NCBI GenBank assembly: GCA_041984235.1
Contig: JBHIYN010000002.1
Span: 1-64,000 of the forward strand
Direction: 5' to 3'
Length of the DNA stretch: 64,000 nucleotides
DNA from: JBHIYN01 sp041984235
GTDB lineage: Bacteria; Pseudomonadota; Gammaproteobacteria; Ga0077536
Shown piece by piece: positions 17,001 to 25,013 of the stretch. The first letter of the stretch is position 1, and every line of letters begins with the position of its first letter. Under the pieces are notes generated by a model. It saw only the letters and a program-made list of their open reading frames with translations, searched no databases and was not told the origin of the DNA. Made by a program: the position numbers and the translations under genes.

Positions 17001-17154
17001 CCATGTCGATGCCGAAGTCGGGAAAGAACTGGCGGTTGATCTGGGTCAGCGCCGCCAGCCCGCAGATGAACATCAGTGCGAGCAGCAGGTTGGCGGCGGT
17101 CGGATGGCGCGCGAAGCGCGCGATCCAGCCGCGGTCGGACGGCGCCGGGCTCAC
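14017..17154 (-). CDS. RND-family efflux transporter, inner-membrane pump (HAE1/AcrB type)
   Basis: 1045-residue resistance-nodulation-division permease with two repeats of one helix, a large periplasmic domain and five or more helices. The proton-relay helix reads MMAIGIVVDDAIVVGEHAE, with the paired Asp. The start is GTG at 17154, overlapping the adaptor stop (GTGA), and gives the normal N-terminus RFARHPTAANLLLALMFICGLAAL. The C-terminus KRGHATFTTP is encoded entirely by the palindromic repeat at 13975-14048, so the native tail was replaced or extended by the insertion. It works with the adaptor upstream; no outer-membrane channel gene is nearby. Drug, solvent or aromatic-acid export is possible. 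Confidence 0.93.
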   Translation of the reverse strand: MSPAPSDRGWIARFARHPTAANLLLALMFICGLAALTQINRQFFPDFGIDMVTVTIAWPGASAADVDQNIVQAVEPELRFLDGVKKITASSYEGVASITVEFEPGYAMQQALSDVESAVGQVRTLPEDAERPEIRRIVRYETVSRLVISGPFPEHSLKVHAKRIRDDLLERGIDRVDLYGAREEEIWVEVRPEILRQLDLRLADIAERIRATSEDVPAGELAGGERQVRSVGLLREARELAAVEVKALPDGRRIALGDIAAVSESFREGDQRAVRLGNPAIELEIKRAIATDALTVAETVRTYVAELNASLPPELVVEEYDVRAKSIRQRIELLINNGLGGLLLVLIVLFAFLNARVAVWVAIGIPASLLATVAIMLASGQTINMISLFGMMMAIGIVVDDAIVVGEHAETRFRGGLPALEAAIVGARRMAAPVASSTLTTVAAFLPLFMISGIMGQIISAIPFVVVAVLVASLVECFLVLPSHLHHALRAPARGGRLARLRARLDDGFAQFRERRFRPFAARAMRNRYATVAIAIAALIVAVGAVVGGRVGYQFFPSPEPDRIYANLEMVAGTAREETREALLEVERALYRAAGELVEDPRELVVMSLGKVGTTVGGRHGAALSASSDTLAGLVVELESSENREVLAREVIAAWREAVITPPGVETLTFEGARSGPPGGDMDVRLRGGSITDLKAAAGEVAALLSRYAGVSDIDDDLPYGKPEIVLTVNDRGRALGFTTTDVARQVRDAIDGAVAKRFPRDDEEVWVRVQFAREAVGNDVLDSLYLRAPGGAEVPLKAVVDFEDALGFARIKREDGKREVAVNAEIDMRATRPGQIRQALLGDGLTDIAARYELGYEFAGRAEEQRETNADMLLGSVLGLVLIYVILAWVFSSYTRPLVVMSVIPIGFVGAVLGHWVWSFDLTILSIFAILGLSGIVINDSIVLVTTIDERMRSETPFDAVLNGSCDRLRAVILTSATTIGGLTPLLFETSLQAQFLIPMALTLVFGLAVTTFVVLLLVPSLILIQADLARLLLKRGHATFTTP

Positions 17155-18413
17155 AGCGGCCGGGCGCGCAGGCCCGGTCCGATACCGGCGAAGGCGCGCG
17201 CCACCATCGCGGTACCGTCGCTGACCTCGGCACGCACCAGGATGTCGTCGCCCAGCGTGCGCACGATCTCGGCATCGACCTCGGCCAGGCGACCGTCGGT
17301 GATCCGGTACAGGCGACCGTCCTCGGACAGCGCGCGCGACGGCAGGCGGAAGACGTCGTGGTAGGTGACGTCGGGCACACGCACCTCGACGAACGCACCG
17401 GCGCGCAGACCGCGGTCGGCGGCGTCGGCCGCAACCCCGGCGTAGAGCGCGATGCCGCCGACGCTGGGGTCGATCTCGGCACCCAGGCGGGCGAGCGTGG
17501 CGGGAAAACGCTGCGCCGTCTCGCCCAGGCGCCACACCACTTCCAGCGCCCGCCCTTCCAGCGCTTGCGTGCCGCCGGCCGCCCCGACCAGGCGCGCAAA
17601 GTCCGCCTCCGGCAGCTCGAAACGCACTTCCAGGGCGTTCGCCGAGAGCAGGCGCGCGAGCGACTCGCCGACCGCGACGCGCTGGCCCAGCGCCAGCCGC
17701 ACACCGGTCACGAAGCCGTCGAAGGGCGCGGTGACGCGGGTACGGGCGAGCTCCTGCTCGGCGCCGGCCAGGGTCGCCTGGGCCTTGTCGTAGGCCGCGC
17801 GCTGCTGGGCGATGCGATTCTGCAGGCGGGCAATGTTCTGTACCCGCTGCAGCCGTGCCTGCTCGCTGGAAGCGAGCGCGGCCTCGGCGTCATCGCGCGC
17901 CTTCTTGCTCTCGCGGCCTTCGAGCTGGAGCTGCTCGAAACGCGCCAGAGAGCGCTGCGCGAGCGCGACCTGGCGCTCGGCATTGTCGACCAGCTCGCGC
18001 TCGTAGGCGAGCTCGCGCTCCAGCTCCTGCAGCTGCGCACGCGCGCGTTCGAGCTCGGCACGCTGCTCCACGAGCCGGTTCTCGTAGTCGAAGGGATCGA
18101 TCACGGCGAGCTCGGTCCCCGCCGCCAGGCGGCTGCCGTCGCGGAAATCGGGATTGAGCGAAACCAGTCGCCCGGCAACCTGCGCCCGCAGCTCGGCTTC
18201 GCGCACCGCGCGCACCTCGCCGTAGGCACGAATGTACGGCTGCACGTCAGCGCGCTCGACGGTGACGATCGACACCGGCCACACCTTCTCCTGCGGCGGC
18301 TGCGGCAGGGCGCGCGGCCGCGAGGCGTGGAACCACGCGGCGATGACCACGCCACAGACGACGATCAGCACGGGCACCGAGGTCCGTTTGAGGATGCTCA
18401 CCAGGTTCACCAT
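17151..18413 (-). CDS. RND efflux periplasmic adaptor (membrane fusion protein)
   Basis: 420-residue adaptor that links the pump to an outer-membrane channel. N-terminal anchor helix (about 8-28), biotinyl-lipoyl half motif GEVRAVREAELRAQVAGRLVSL, a long coiled coil (about 105-215, rich in Glu, Arg and Ala heptads) and the second half motif TRVTAPFDGFVTGVRLALGQRV. ATG at 18413 (MVNLVSILKRTSVPVLIVV) is preferred to an upstream start because it begins at the anchor. It is translationally coupled to the pump gene. Confidence 0.92.
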   Translation of the reverse strand: MVNLVSILKRTSVPVLIVVCGVVIAAWFHASRPRALPQPPQEKVWPVSIVTVERADVQPYIRAYGEVRAVREAELRAQVAGRLVSLNPDFRDGSRLAAGTELAVIDPFDYENRLVEQRAELERARAQLQELERELAYERELVDNAERQVALAQRSLARFEQLQLEGRESKKARDDAEAALASSEQARLQRVQNIARLQNRIAQQRAAYDKAQATLAGAEQELARTRVTAPFDGFVTGVRLALGQRVAVGESLARLLSANALEVRFELPEADFARLVGAAGGTQALEGRALEVVWRLGETAQRFPATLARLGAEIDPSVGGIALYAGVAADAADRGLRAGAFVEVRVPDVTYHDVFRLPSRALSEDGRLYRITDGRLAEVDAEIVRTLGDDILVRAEVSDGTAMVARAFAGIGPGLRARPL

Positions 18414-18570
18414 CGCGCAGGGAATTGTTCGGTCGCGGCCGCTCCGGGTCAATCAGGGGCGACCGGCGGCGGGGCGGCACGCAGACCCGGGCTGGCGCAT
18501 GCGCGCCCTACCGCTTACGGCGCTCCCGGATCATTGGACCACGCCACTGTGCAGAAATTGCGCAGCCGCG

Positions 18571-19932
18571 TCAGTCGGCGGCGCCGAGCATGCGCTCGTA
18601 CTCCGCACTGTAGAAGAAGCGTGACTCGCCCAGCGCCGGCTCGAGCTCGTCGAGCCAGGTCGCGTCGGCATCGTAACGGGCGAAGAAGGGCCGCTGCACC
18701 CAGTCCGGGTTGCGCCCCTGGATGAAGCGCAGCACGAACACCTCCTCGTCACCGATACGCGCCACACCCTGCACCTCGACCTTGCCCGGCCCGGCGCTCA
18801 TCGACGGCCCGCGCGCGGTGCGCGCCAGACCCGAGACGCGGCGCACGGCCCCCGCATAAATCTCCCAGGCCCGCGCCAGCGGCACCTCGAAGTAGCGTTT
18901 CGCGCCGGTGTCGCGTTCCACGAACATGTAATAGGGCTGGATGCCGAGTTCGACCTCGGCCTGCCACAGGCGCGCCCAGACCTGCGCGTCGTCGTTGATG
19001 TGGGCGAGCAGCGGCGCCTGCGCACGCAGCACCGCGCCGGTGGCTCGGATGCGTGAAACGGCGCGCGCCACGATCGGCGGCTCGAGCTCGCGCCAGTGAT
19101 TGATGTGGGCCATCAGTGCAAGCTGCCGACCGCTGTCGACCACGCGCTCGAACAGGCGCAGCAGCTCGTCGGCATCGTCGTCAGTGACGAAGCGGTAGGG
19201 CCAGTAGGTCAGCGCCTTGCTGCCGATGCGGATGGTCCGCACGTGCTCCAGGCCCGGTTCGAGCAGCGCCTCGAGGTAAGTCCTGAGGTTGGCGGTCTTC
19301 ATCACCAGCGGGTCGCCGCCGGTGATGAGCACGTCGCTGACCTCGGGATGTTGCATCAGGTAACGCCGCAGCTCGCCGGCCTCGGTGGCGGCGAAGCGCA
19401 GGGACTTGTCACCGACGAACTGCGCCCAGCGGAAGCAGAAGGTGCAATAAGCGTGACAGACCTGACCCTGGCTGGGGAAGAACAGCACGGTCTCGGCGTA
19501 CTTGTGCTGCACGCCGGCCAGGGGCTCACCGTCGAGCCGCGGCACGTTGAGCGTCTGCTGGCCCGCCGGGTGCGGATTGAGGTCGGCGCGCAGGGTGTTG
19601 GCGAGATCGCGGATCTCGTGCGCCGTCGGCGACCCGTGCAGGAGCTCGGCCATACGTGCGAAAGCATGTTCCGAGAGCATGCCGCGCTGGGGGAAGGTGA
19701 GCTGGAAGATCGGGTCGTCAGGCACCGCGTCCCAGTCGATGAGCTCGTCGACGACGTACTGGTTGACCCGGAACGGCAGCACGCTGGCGACCACCTGCAT
19801 GGCGAAGCGCTGCTCCTCGCCGAGCGCCGACAAGGGCGCGATCTGATCGAGCTGGCGCTCGGTGTAAACGCGGAACTTGCGCGGCAGGAAGCGCTTGGTC
19901 GAGGTCGACGGGAAGAAATCGGGCTTGTTCAT
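18571..19932 (-). CDS. KamA-family radical SAM enzyme (aminomutase-like)
   Basis: 453-residue radical SAM protein. The 4Fe-4S cysteines are C159, C163 and C166 (CHAYCTFCFRW), followed by the glycine-rich SAM loop LITGGDPLV. The lysine 2,3-aminomutase features are present: SKALTYWPYRFVTDDD, HINDDAQVWARLWQAEVELGIQPYYMFVERDTG and a C-terminal GPGK that may hold the PLP-binding lysine. It is longer than EpmB (about 340 residues), so it is closer to the KamA/YodO/glutamate-aminomutase group. The amino-acid substrate is not known. It stands alone between the RND adaptor and the cytochrome genes, all on the same strand. Confidence 0.88.
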   Translation of the reverse strand: MNKPDFFPSTSTKRFLPRKFRVYTERQLDQIAPLSALGEEQRFAMQVVASVLPFRVNQYVVDELIDWDAVPDDPIFQLTFPQRGMLSEHAFARMAELLHGSPTAHEIRDLANTLRADLNPHPAGQQTLNVPRLDGEPLAGVQHKYAETVLFFPSQGQVCHAYCTFCFRWAQFVGDKSLRFAATEAGELRRYLMQHPEVSDVLITGGDPLVMKTANLRTYLEALLEPGLEHVRTIRIGSKALTYWPYRFVTDDDADELLRLFERVVDSGRQLALMAHINHWRELEPPIVARAVSRIRATGAVLRAQAPLLAHINDDAQVWARLWQAEVELGIQPYYMFVERDTGAKRYFEVPLARAWEIYAGAVRRVSGLARTARGPSMSAGPGKVEVQGVARIGDEEVFVLRFIQGRNPDWVQRPFFARYDADATWLDELEPALGESRFFYSAEYERMLGAAD

Positions 19933-20183
19933 ATACGGGTTTCGCCAGCGCCGTACGGCACGCCGCGGCCGTCACGGGCCGGGCGCGATCAGCGCATCGT
20001 GCCACCATCGCGGCGGCGGTGATCCAGGGTTGTCGGGTCAGTGCGTCCCGCTCGGTGGCGGTGCTCTCCCGCCGGCGGCTACGCGCCCGATACTATGACA
20101 CGGCAACGGCAGGGCGTCGCCTTTTTGGAACTGAAAGGAATAAATGAAAGGAATTAAATAGCCAAATGAGCTAAGGGAACGGA

Positions 20184-20531
20184 CTATTCGCCCAGGTTGC
20201 GCAGCCCGTCCTGGCGCGCGAAGTGGGCCGCGAGGCGTGCGATATCGTCGTCGGTCAGCGCCAGCGTCTCGACCTGCATGTTCATGATCACGTGCTGGCG
20301 GCGCCCCGAGCGGTAAGCCTTGAGCGCGGCCTCGAGGTAGTCGGCGTACTGGCCGGCCAATACCGGGTAGTCCGGCGCAAGTGGCTTGTCGCCGTTCTCG
20401 CCGTGGCAGGCAGCGCAGGCCGCGAGCTTGTCTTCGAAGGTGAAACCGCTGTCGTCGACGTCGTCCTCGGCCCAGACCGGGCTGGCGAGGAACAGGGAAA
20501 ACAGGGATGCGAGGAGCGTGGTCTTGTTCAT
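20184..20531 (-). CDS. Small periplasmic c-type cytochrome (class I)
   Basis: 115-residue precursor. Signal peptide MNKTTLLASLFSLFLASPVWA, single heme motif CAACH near residue 39 and a later Met-containing segment (MNMQVETLALTDDDIARLAAHFA) giving the likely axial Met. It resembles cytochrome c553/c4-type soluble carriers. It lies 36 bp downstream of a second such gene on the same strand, so the two form a tandem pair acting in periplasmic electron transfer. Confidence 0.92.
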   Translation of the reverse strand: MNKTTLLASLFSLFLASPVWAEDDVDDSGFTFEDKLAACAACHGENGDKPLAPDYPVLAGQYADYLEAALKAYRSGRRQHVIMNMQVETLALTDDDIARLAAHFARQDGLRNLGE

Positions 20532-20567
20532 GTCGGGTCTGGTCTCCGGCCGTGCTGCGCGCCTGGC

Positions 20568-20891
20568 CTACTTGCCGAAGTCGGCGACGAAGGCGGCGAT
20601 ATCGGCGATGTCCTGGTCGTCCAGGTCGGCCGCGTTCGCGTGCATGGTGTCGTGGGCGCGGGTGCCGTTCTTGTAGGCAGTCAGGGCACTGGCGATGTAA
20701 CCGGCGCTCTGTCCGCCGAGCTTGGGCACGCGGTAGGTCGGGTAGACGTTGTAATAGCCTTCGACCGCGTGGCAGCCGAGGCAGGTCTCGGCCTTGGCAC
20801 GGCCGGCCTCGGCGTCACCCTCGGCGTTCGCCGCCATCGCGCCCGCGAGCAGGCCGCACGCGACGGCCATCGTGATCCTGGTGTGCTTCAT
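20568..20891 (-). CDS. Small periplasmic c-type cytochrome (class I)
   Basis: 107-residue precursor with signal peptide MKHTRITMAVACGLLAGAMAANA and heme motif CLGCH at about 37-41. The segment MHANAADLDDQDIADIAAFVADFGK carries the likely axial Met and the C-terminal helix. ATG at 20891 is chosen because it begins the signal peptide; the frame stays open further upstream without sense. First gene of the two-cytochrome unit. Confidence 0.92.
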   Translation of the reverse strand: MKHTRITMAVACGLLAGAMAANAEGDAEAGRAKAETCLGCHAVEGYYNVYPTYRVPKLGGQSAGYIASALTAYKNGTRAHDTMHANAADLDDQDIADIAAFVADFGK

Positions 20892-21216
20892 CCGGTATCG
20901 TCCTCTTCTCTCCCCGGTGCCGGTCGCGCACCGCCGTGCGTGGCGGGCCGTTCCACACGCGCGCCCCGGCGGGGCCGCCGGGCTCGGTCCGGGCGAGTCG
21001 TCAAAGCTGCAAATAATAAAGCGTTTCCGGGGCTTCCCGGCGTGGCCGGCTGCCTCTGTTATGCGCGTCATTTCCGTGTCCGGACGCCGCCAGGCGCCCG
21101 GCCCGGACGGAGCCTGTGCCTGCGGCTGCGCCCCCCGGTCCGGAGCGCGGCCATACTACTAAACCCGTACACGCAGGGGAAGTAATCCGCGGGCGCCGCG
21201 CGCACGATAATTTAAG
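20892..21216. other. Intergenic region between divergent cytochrome and lipoprotein genes
   Basis: 325 bp with promoters for both directions expected. An A/T-rich patch at 21011-21020 offers a TATTAT on the minus strand, but no matching -35 box at a good distance. No gene, repeat or RNA element was recognised. Confidence 0.5.
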
Positions 21217-21957
21217 ATGGGCCCCATGCTCCACGTCCTCCTCCGGCAACCTGCAGGTACGCTTCACCTCGTCCTGACCGCGGCGCTGGCACTGCTCGCG
21301 GCCTGCGGCAACGAGCCGGGCGGCGAGGCCTACTTCCCGCTGGCGGCAGGCCGCACCTGGCACTACGAGGTCGAGCGTACGACCATGGACGGCCTCACGC
21401 CGCTGCGCCACGTCGTCGCGTCGGTCGCGCCGCCCGGCGGCAGTGCAGTCAGCGCGGTACGCGAAACCGCGAGCGGTCACCGCTACCTGTACACGGTCGA
21501 CGACGGCGGCATCTTTCGTATCGGTGAACAGCGTCACGGCCACCCGCCGGTCCCGGCAGCGCACGGCCGTAGCCTGGTGCTGCCGCGCGAGCTCGGCGAT
21601 GACAGCACCTGGCAGAGCCCGACCCGCACCAGCGTGCTGGAGAACACCGGACCGCCGTGGGAAACCCTGTTCCGGATCGACGTGCCGCTGACCCTGACCT
21701 ATCGCGTAACCTCGCTCGACAGTGAAATCGAGACGCCGGCCGGACACTTCAGCGGCTGCCTGCTGATCACCGGGCACGGCACCACCAACGCGGACGTCGG
21801 CAATTACATCGGACGCACGGAGATCGAGATCACGAGCCGTGAGTGGTTCGCTCCCGGCGTCGGCCTCGTACGCATGGAACGTACCGAAACCACCAGTGCC
21901 AGCGCGATCAGCGCGGGCAGCCTGACCATGCAGCTCGCCGGCTGGCATGAGCGCTGA
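21217..21957 (+). CDS. Putative lipoprotein of unknown function
   Basis: 246-residue protein with a lipoprotein signal (LVLTAALALLAAC, lipobox LLAAC, Cys about 29). The mature part is beta-rich (RTWHYEVERTTMDGLTPLRHVV; GHRYLYTVDDGGIFRIG; SREWFAPGVGLVRMERTET), as in small outer-membrane-attached beta proteins. No enzyme motif is seen. An ATG nine bases later is also possible. The 3' end overlaps the next gene by 11 bases, implying co-translation. Confidence 0.8.
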   Translation: MGPMLHVLLRQPAGTLHLVLTAALALLAACGNEPGGEAYFPLAAGRTWHYEVERTTMDGLTPLRHVVASVAPPGGSAVSAVRETASGHRYLYTVDDGGIFRIGEQRHGHPPVPAAHGRSLVLPRELGDDSTWQSPTRTSVLENTGPPWETLFRIDVPLTLTYRVTSLDSEIETPAGHFSGCLLITGHGTTNADVGNYIGRTEIEITSREWFAPGVGLVRMERTETTSASAISAGSLTMQLAGWHER

Positions 21958-22282
21958 ACGCCACAGCCGGCTCGCGGTGATGGCGCTGGTCGCGATGCTG
22001 TCGGCACCGGCAGTGCGCGCGCAGACGGTCTCGGGGATCGGTGCACGCGAGTGCCGCGCGCTGAGCTTCGCACTGGAGAAGGAATCCGACGCGGCGGTCG
22101 ATGCCTACGTCGCCTGGGCGCAGGGCTTCATCAGCGGCTTCAACTGGTCGAACGTGCGTCGCCAGGACGTGCGCATCGACGCCGTTGCCATCCTCGACGT
22201 GATGGCACGCTACTGTGCGGCCAATCCCGGCCATCACGTGCACGCCGCGGTGCGTGAGCTGATTCGGCTCAACGCGCGCTGA
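21947..22282 (+). CDS. Small secreted protein, Rap1a-like or unknown
   Basis: 111-residue precursor with a signal peptide (MSAERHSRLAVMALVAMLSAPAVRAQ). The mature protein (about 85 residues) has two cysteines, ECRAL and MARYCAANP, probably forming a disulfide. The layout WAQGFISGFNW plus YCAANPGHHVHAAV is reminiscent of Rap1a/HdeA-type small periplasmic proteins, but the match is only by eye. It overlaps the upstream lipoprotein gene. Confidence 0.7.
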   Translation: MSAERHSRLAVMALVAMLSAPAVRAQTVSGIGARECRALSFALEKESDAAVDAYVAWAQGFISGFNWSNVRRQDVRIDAVAILDVMARYCAANPGHHVHAAVRELIRLNAR

Positions 22283-22405
22283 GCGCACCGCCACGGTGCG
22301 CCGGCCCGGACGTCCGCGCGCGCCGACCGCACGCCATTGCGCTTGTGGGTGAAAATGATTAATGTTGCGCCCCTGTTGCAGGTCCGGATCGTTCATAACC
22401 GACTG

Positions 22406-22430
22406 AAAATGCGCGCTTAGCGCGGATTTT
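22406..22430. promoter_or_regulatory. Imperfect palindrome upstream of the dksA-like gene
   Basis: AAAAT-g-CGCGCT-t-AGCGCG-g-ATTTT. It lies about 25 bp before the start codon of the DksA-like gene, so it would be in the leader or promoter. It could be an operator or an RNA hairpin near the ribosome site GAGGGG (22441-22446). Confidence 0.4.
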
Positions 22431-22454
22431 CCGCGAATTCGAGGGGTGCCAGAA

Positions 22455-23453
22455 GTGGCAAGAGCAGCGAAGAAGTCAGCCGCCAAGAAGAAAGCTGCCA
22501 AGCGGCCGGCCGCGGGTCGGAAAACCCCCGCTGCAAGCACGGCAAAGAAAAAGGCCGCGAGCACCAGGAAGAAGGCGGCCGCCGCAAAGAAGAAGAGCGG
22601 CGCGAAGAAGACGGCGGCGAAGAAGACGGCGAGCGCGAAGAAGCCGGCCGGCAGCAAGAAGAAGGCCGTCACCGGCAAGAAAAAAACCGCTGCTAAGAAG
22701 AAAGCCGCACCGGCGAAGAAAGCCGCAGCCAGGAAGAAGGCCACGACCAGCAAGAAAGTGACTGCAAAAAAGAAGACCGCAACCAAGAAGACCACCACGA
22801 AGAAGAGCGCCGCGAAGAAGAGCAAGACGCCACCGCGCAAGACCACGGCCAGCAAGGCGGCAGCGAGCAAGGCGGCGCCGAAGAAGTCTTCCCCGAGCGC
22901 AAAGAAGGCCGCGCGCCGGACGGTGCCGCGCAAGCAGGCCGCAGCGGCGGTCGCACGCGCGCCGGCAGCGGCTAGCAAGCCGGCAGTAGCCGCGCCAGCG
23001 CCACCGGTGAGTCGGACCCGCATGATCAACCTGGACGACGTCAAGCTGCCCGAGAACTACGTGCCCTCCCCGAAGGAGGAGTACATGAGCCCGCAGCAGT
23101 TGCTCTACTTCCGCAACAAGCTGCTGCAGTGGCGCGAGGATCTCATCGCCGAGTCCCAGGAAACGCTGGACCACCTGCGCTCCGAGATCCGTGACGTCGG
23201 CGACGAAGCCGAGCGTGCGAGCCGCGAGAGCGACAACATCCTCGAGCTGCGCACACGCGATCGTTATCGCAAGCTGCTGAAGAAGATCGACGACGCATTG
23301 AAGCGTGTCGAAGACGGCTCCTACGGCTACTGCGAAGAAACCGGCGAAGAAATCGGACTCGGGCGACTCGAGGCGCGCCCGATCGCCACGCTGACCGTCG
23401 ACGCGCAGGAACGGCGCGAAATGGTCCAGCGGCAGTTCCGCGACGACCGCTGA
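22455..23453 (+). CDS. DksA/TraR-family protein with long Lys/Ala-rich N-terminal extension
   Basis: About 332 residues. Roughly the first 175 are lysine/alanine repeats (KKSAAKKKAAKRP...), like histone H1 or AlgP. The last ~130 form a DksA coiled coil and C-terminal helix (LLYFRNKLLQWREDLIAESQETLDHLRSEIRDV...; DRYRKLLKKIDDALKRVEDGSYGYCEETGEEIGLGRLEARP). DksA binds RNA polymerase in the secondary channel with ppGpp. Only one of the four zinc cysteines remains (YCEET, then TLTVDA where CxxC is usual), so the fold is probably zinc-free. GTG at 22455 is preferred to GTG at 22446, because GAGGGG then sits at a proper distance. Similar Lys-rich DksA proteins are known in Xanthomonadales. The basic tail could bind DNA. 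Confidence 0.88.
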   Translation: MARAAKKSAAKKKAAKRPAAGRKTPAASTAKKKAASTRKKAAAAKKKSGAKKTAAKKTASAKKPAGSKKKAVTGKKKTAAKKKAAPAKKAAARKKATTSKKVTAKKKTATKKTTTKKSAAKKSKTPPRKTTASKAAASKAAPKKSSPSAKKAARRTVPRKQAAAAVARAPAAASKPAVAAPAPPVSRTRMINLDDVKLPENYVPSPKEEYMSPQQLLYFRNKLLQWREDLIAESQETLDHLRSEIRDVGDEAERASRESDNILELRTRDRYRKLLKKIDDALKRVEDGSYGYCEETGEEIGLGRLEARPIATLTVDAQERREMVQRQFRDDR

Positions 23454-23567
23454 TCCGGGTGCAACAATAGTTCACCTGAATCTGCCGGGGATTCGTTATA
23501 GTAATGGCGAGCGCCAGCCCGGCGGCTCGCCCGAGTCGGCGCGCGTGGCGGCACCTGGAACACCACC

Positions 23568-24962
23568 TTGTCCGATACACATATCCTCGTCGTCGAAGAT
23601 CAGCGCGCCGTTGCCGGCGCCCTGCGCATGCGCCTGCGCGGGCTCGGCTATGACGTGCTGGATATCGCCAAGGACGGTAGCGAGGCGATCGAGAAAGCGA
23701 GCAGCCTGCACCCGGACCTGATCCTGATGGACATCCGCCTCGGCGAAGGTATCGACGGCATCGAGGCGGCGCGCCGGATCCGCGCGCGCCACGATATCCC
23801 GGTCGTCTACGTCACGGCTTACGCCGACCGCGAGCTGCTCGACCGGGCCCGCGATACGCAGCCGGCCGGCTTCATCAACAAGCCGTTCACGACCAAGGAC
23901 CTGCTGACCACGATCAACCTCGCGCTCAACCGCGGCGGCGCGACGGGCGAAGCAGGCGGCCCGCGCGCGGCGCGGGTGCGCGAAGCGATCATCACCACCG
24001 ATCGCGAAGGCCGCATCAGCTTCATCAGCAGCGGTGCCGAGCAGCTCACCGGCTGGTCGCGGCAGAACCTGCTCGGACAACCGCTGAGCAGTGCGCTCGG
24101 CTCGCTCTACGGCCTGTCCGGCGCCGAGGCCGGCAACATCATCGAGGCCGTGCTCGAACGCGGCGAGGACCGCGTCCTGCATCGCGGCGACGAGCCGGCC
24201 GCGGCCAGCGAGGACGGTGACGTGCTGACCCCGCTGCGCGACGGCCGCGGCAATCACTTCGGGCTCGCGCTGCGTTTCGACGGCGCCACCGTGGAAGCGA
24301 GCTTCGCCGCCCTGCAGCGCCTCGCCGACGCCTGCCGCCACCTGCTCGAGAACACGCCCTTCGGAGTCGTGCTGCTGGAACGGGACATGCGCATCGCGCA
24401 TGCCAACCAGCGCGCCCAGGCCGTGCTCGACCGCGCCCAGGCGCTGGCGCGCAATGACGGCTATCTCTACGCGCCCGACGAAGACACCGACACGGCCCTG
24501 CACAAGCTGGTCGAGGATGCATTGCGCGGCGACGCCGCCGATCCCGACCACGAGTGCGGCCTGCTCCTGCTCGACGACGGCAGCCGCGCGCGCCGCGTCG
24601 TTGCCGTGGTGATGCCGGTGCCGGCGTCGGAAGCGCCCGGCGGCGCGGCGCTTGCGGCGCTGGCCCTGTTCGACCTCGACGGCCGCGGCGACCTCTCGCC
24701 GAGCATCCTGCGCCGCGTCTACGGCCTGACCCGCTCCGAAGTCCGCCTGGTGCAGGCACTGGTCGGTGGCTGCAGCCTCGAAGATGGCGCCGCGGCGCTG
24801 AACATCTCGGTCAACACCGCCCGCACCCATCTCAAGCACATCTTCAACAAGACCGGCGCCCGGCGTCAGTCCGAGCTCATTCACCAGGTCGAGACCGGCC
24901 CGGCGAGCCTCGCGGTCAAGGTCCGCGGGCCCGGTTCCCGGCGCGGAGACGTTGTGAAATAA
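23568..24962 (+). CDS. Response regulator with PAS-like sensor and LuxR-type HTH
   Basis: 464-residue one-protein regulator. Receiver domain (about 1-125; DLILMDIRLG holds the phosphorylated Asp, TAY and K are conserved), PAS-like domain (about 135-250; AIITTDREGRISFISSGAEQLTGWSRQNLLGQPL), a second PAS-like domain (about 265-380) and a LuxR HTH at the C-terminus (GLTRSEVRLVQALVGGCSLEDGAAALNISVNTARTHLKHIFNKTGARRQSELI). Start TTG at 23568. No cognate kinase is adjacent. It precedes a small putatively sorted surface protein by about 50 bp, which may or may not be its target. Confidence 0.88.
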   Translation: MSDTHILVVEDQRAVAGALRMRLRGLGYDVLDIAKDGSEAIEKASSLHPDLILMDIRLGEGIDGIEAARRIRARHDIPVVYVTAYADRELLDRARDTQPAGFINKPFTTKDLLTTINLALNRGGATGEAGGPRAARVREAIITTDREGRISFISSGAEQLTGWSRQNLLGQPLSSALGSLYGLSGAEAGNIIEAVLERGEDRVLHRGDEPAAASEDGDVLTPLRDGRGNHFGLALRFDGATVEASFAALQRLADACRHLLENTPFGVVLLERDMRIAHANQRAQAVLDRAQALARNDGYLYAPDEDTDTALHKLVEDALRGDAADPDHECGLLLLDDGSRARRVVAVVMPVPASEAPGGAALAALALFDLDGRGDLSPSILRRVYGLTRSEVRLVQALVGGCSLEDGAAALNISVNTARTHLKHIFNKTGARRQSELIHQVETGPASLAVKVRGPGSRRGDVVK

Positions 24963-25013
24963 TCATTTTTCGGTGCCAGGACGGCACCCGCCAACGTTCA
25001 CAAGGAGGTGAAT

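Noticed and set aside
17076..18725. About 550-codon frame opposite the RND adaptor
   Set aside because: Antisense shadow of a clear adaptor gene; repetitive Arg/Gln/Ala make-up and no motif.
22446..22455. GTG at 22446 as the start of the DksA-like gene
   Set aside because: It overlaps its own ribosome site GAGGGG. GTG at 22455 has the proper spacing.
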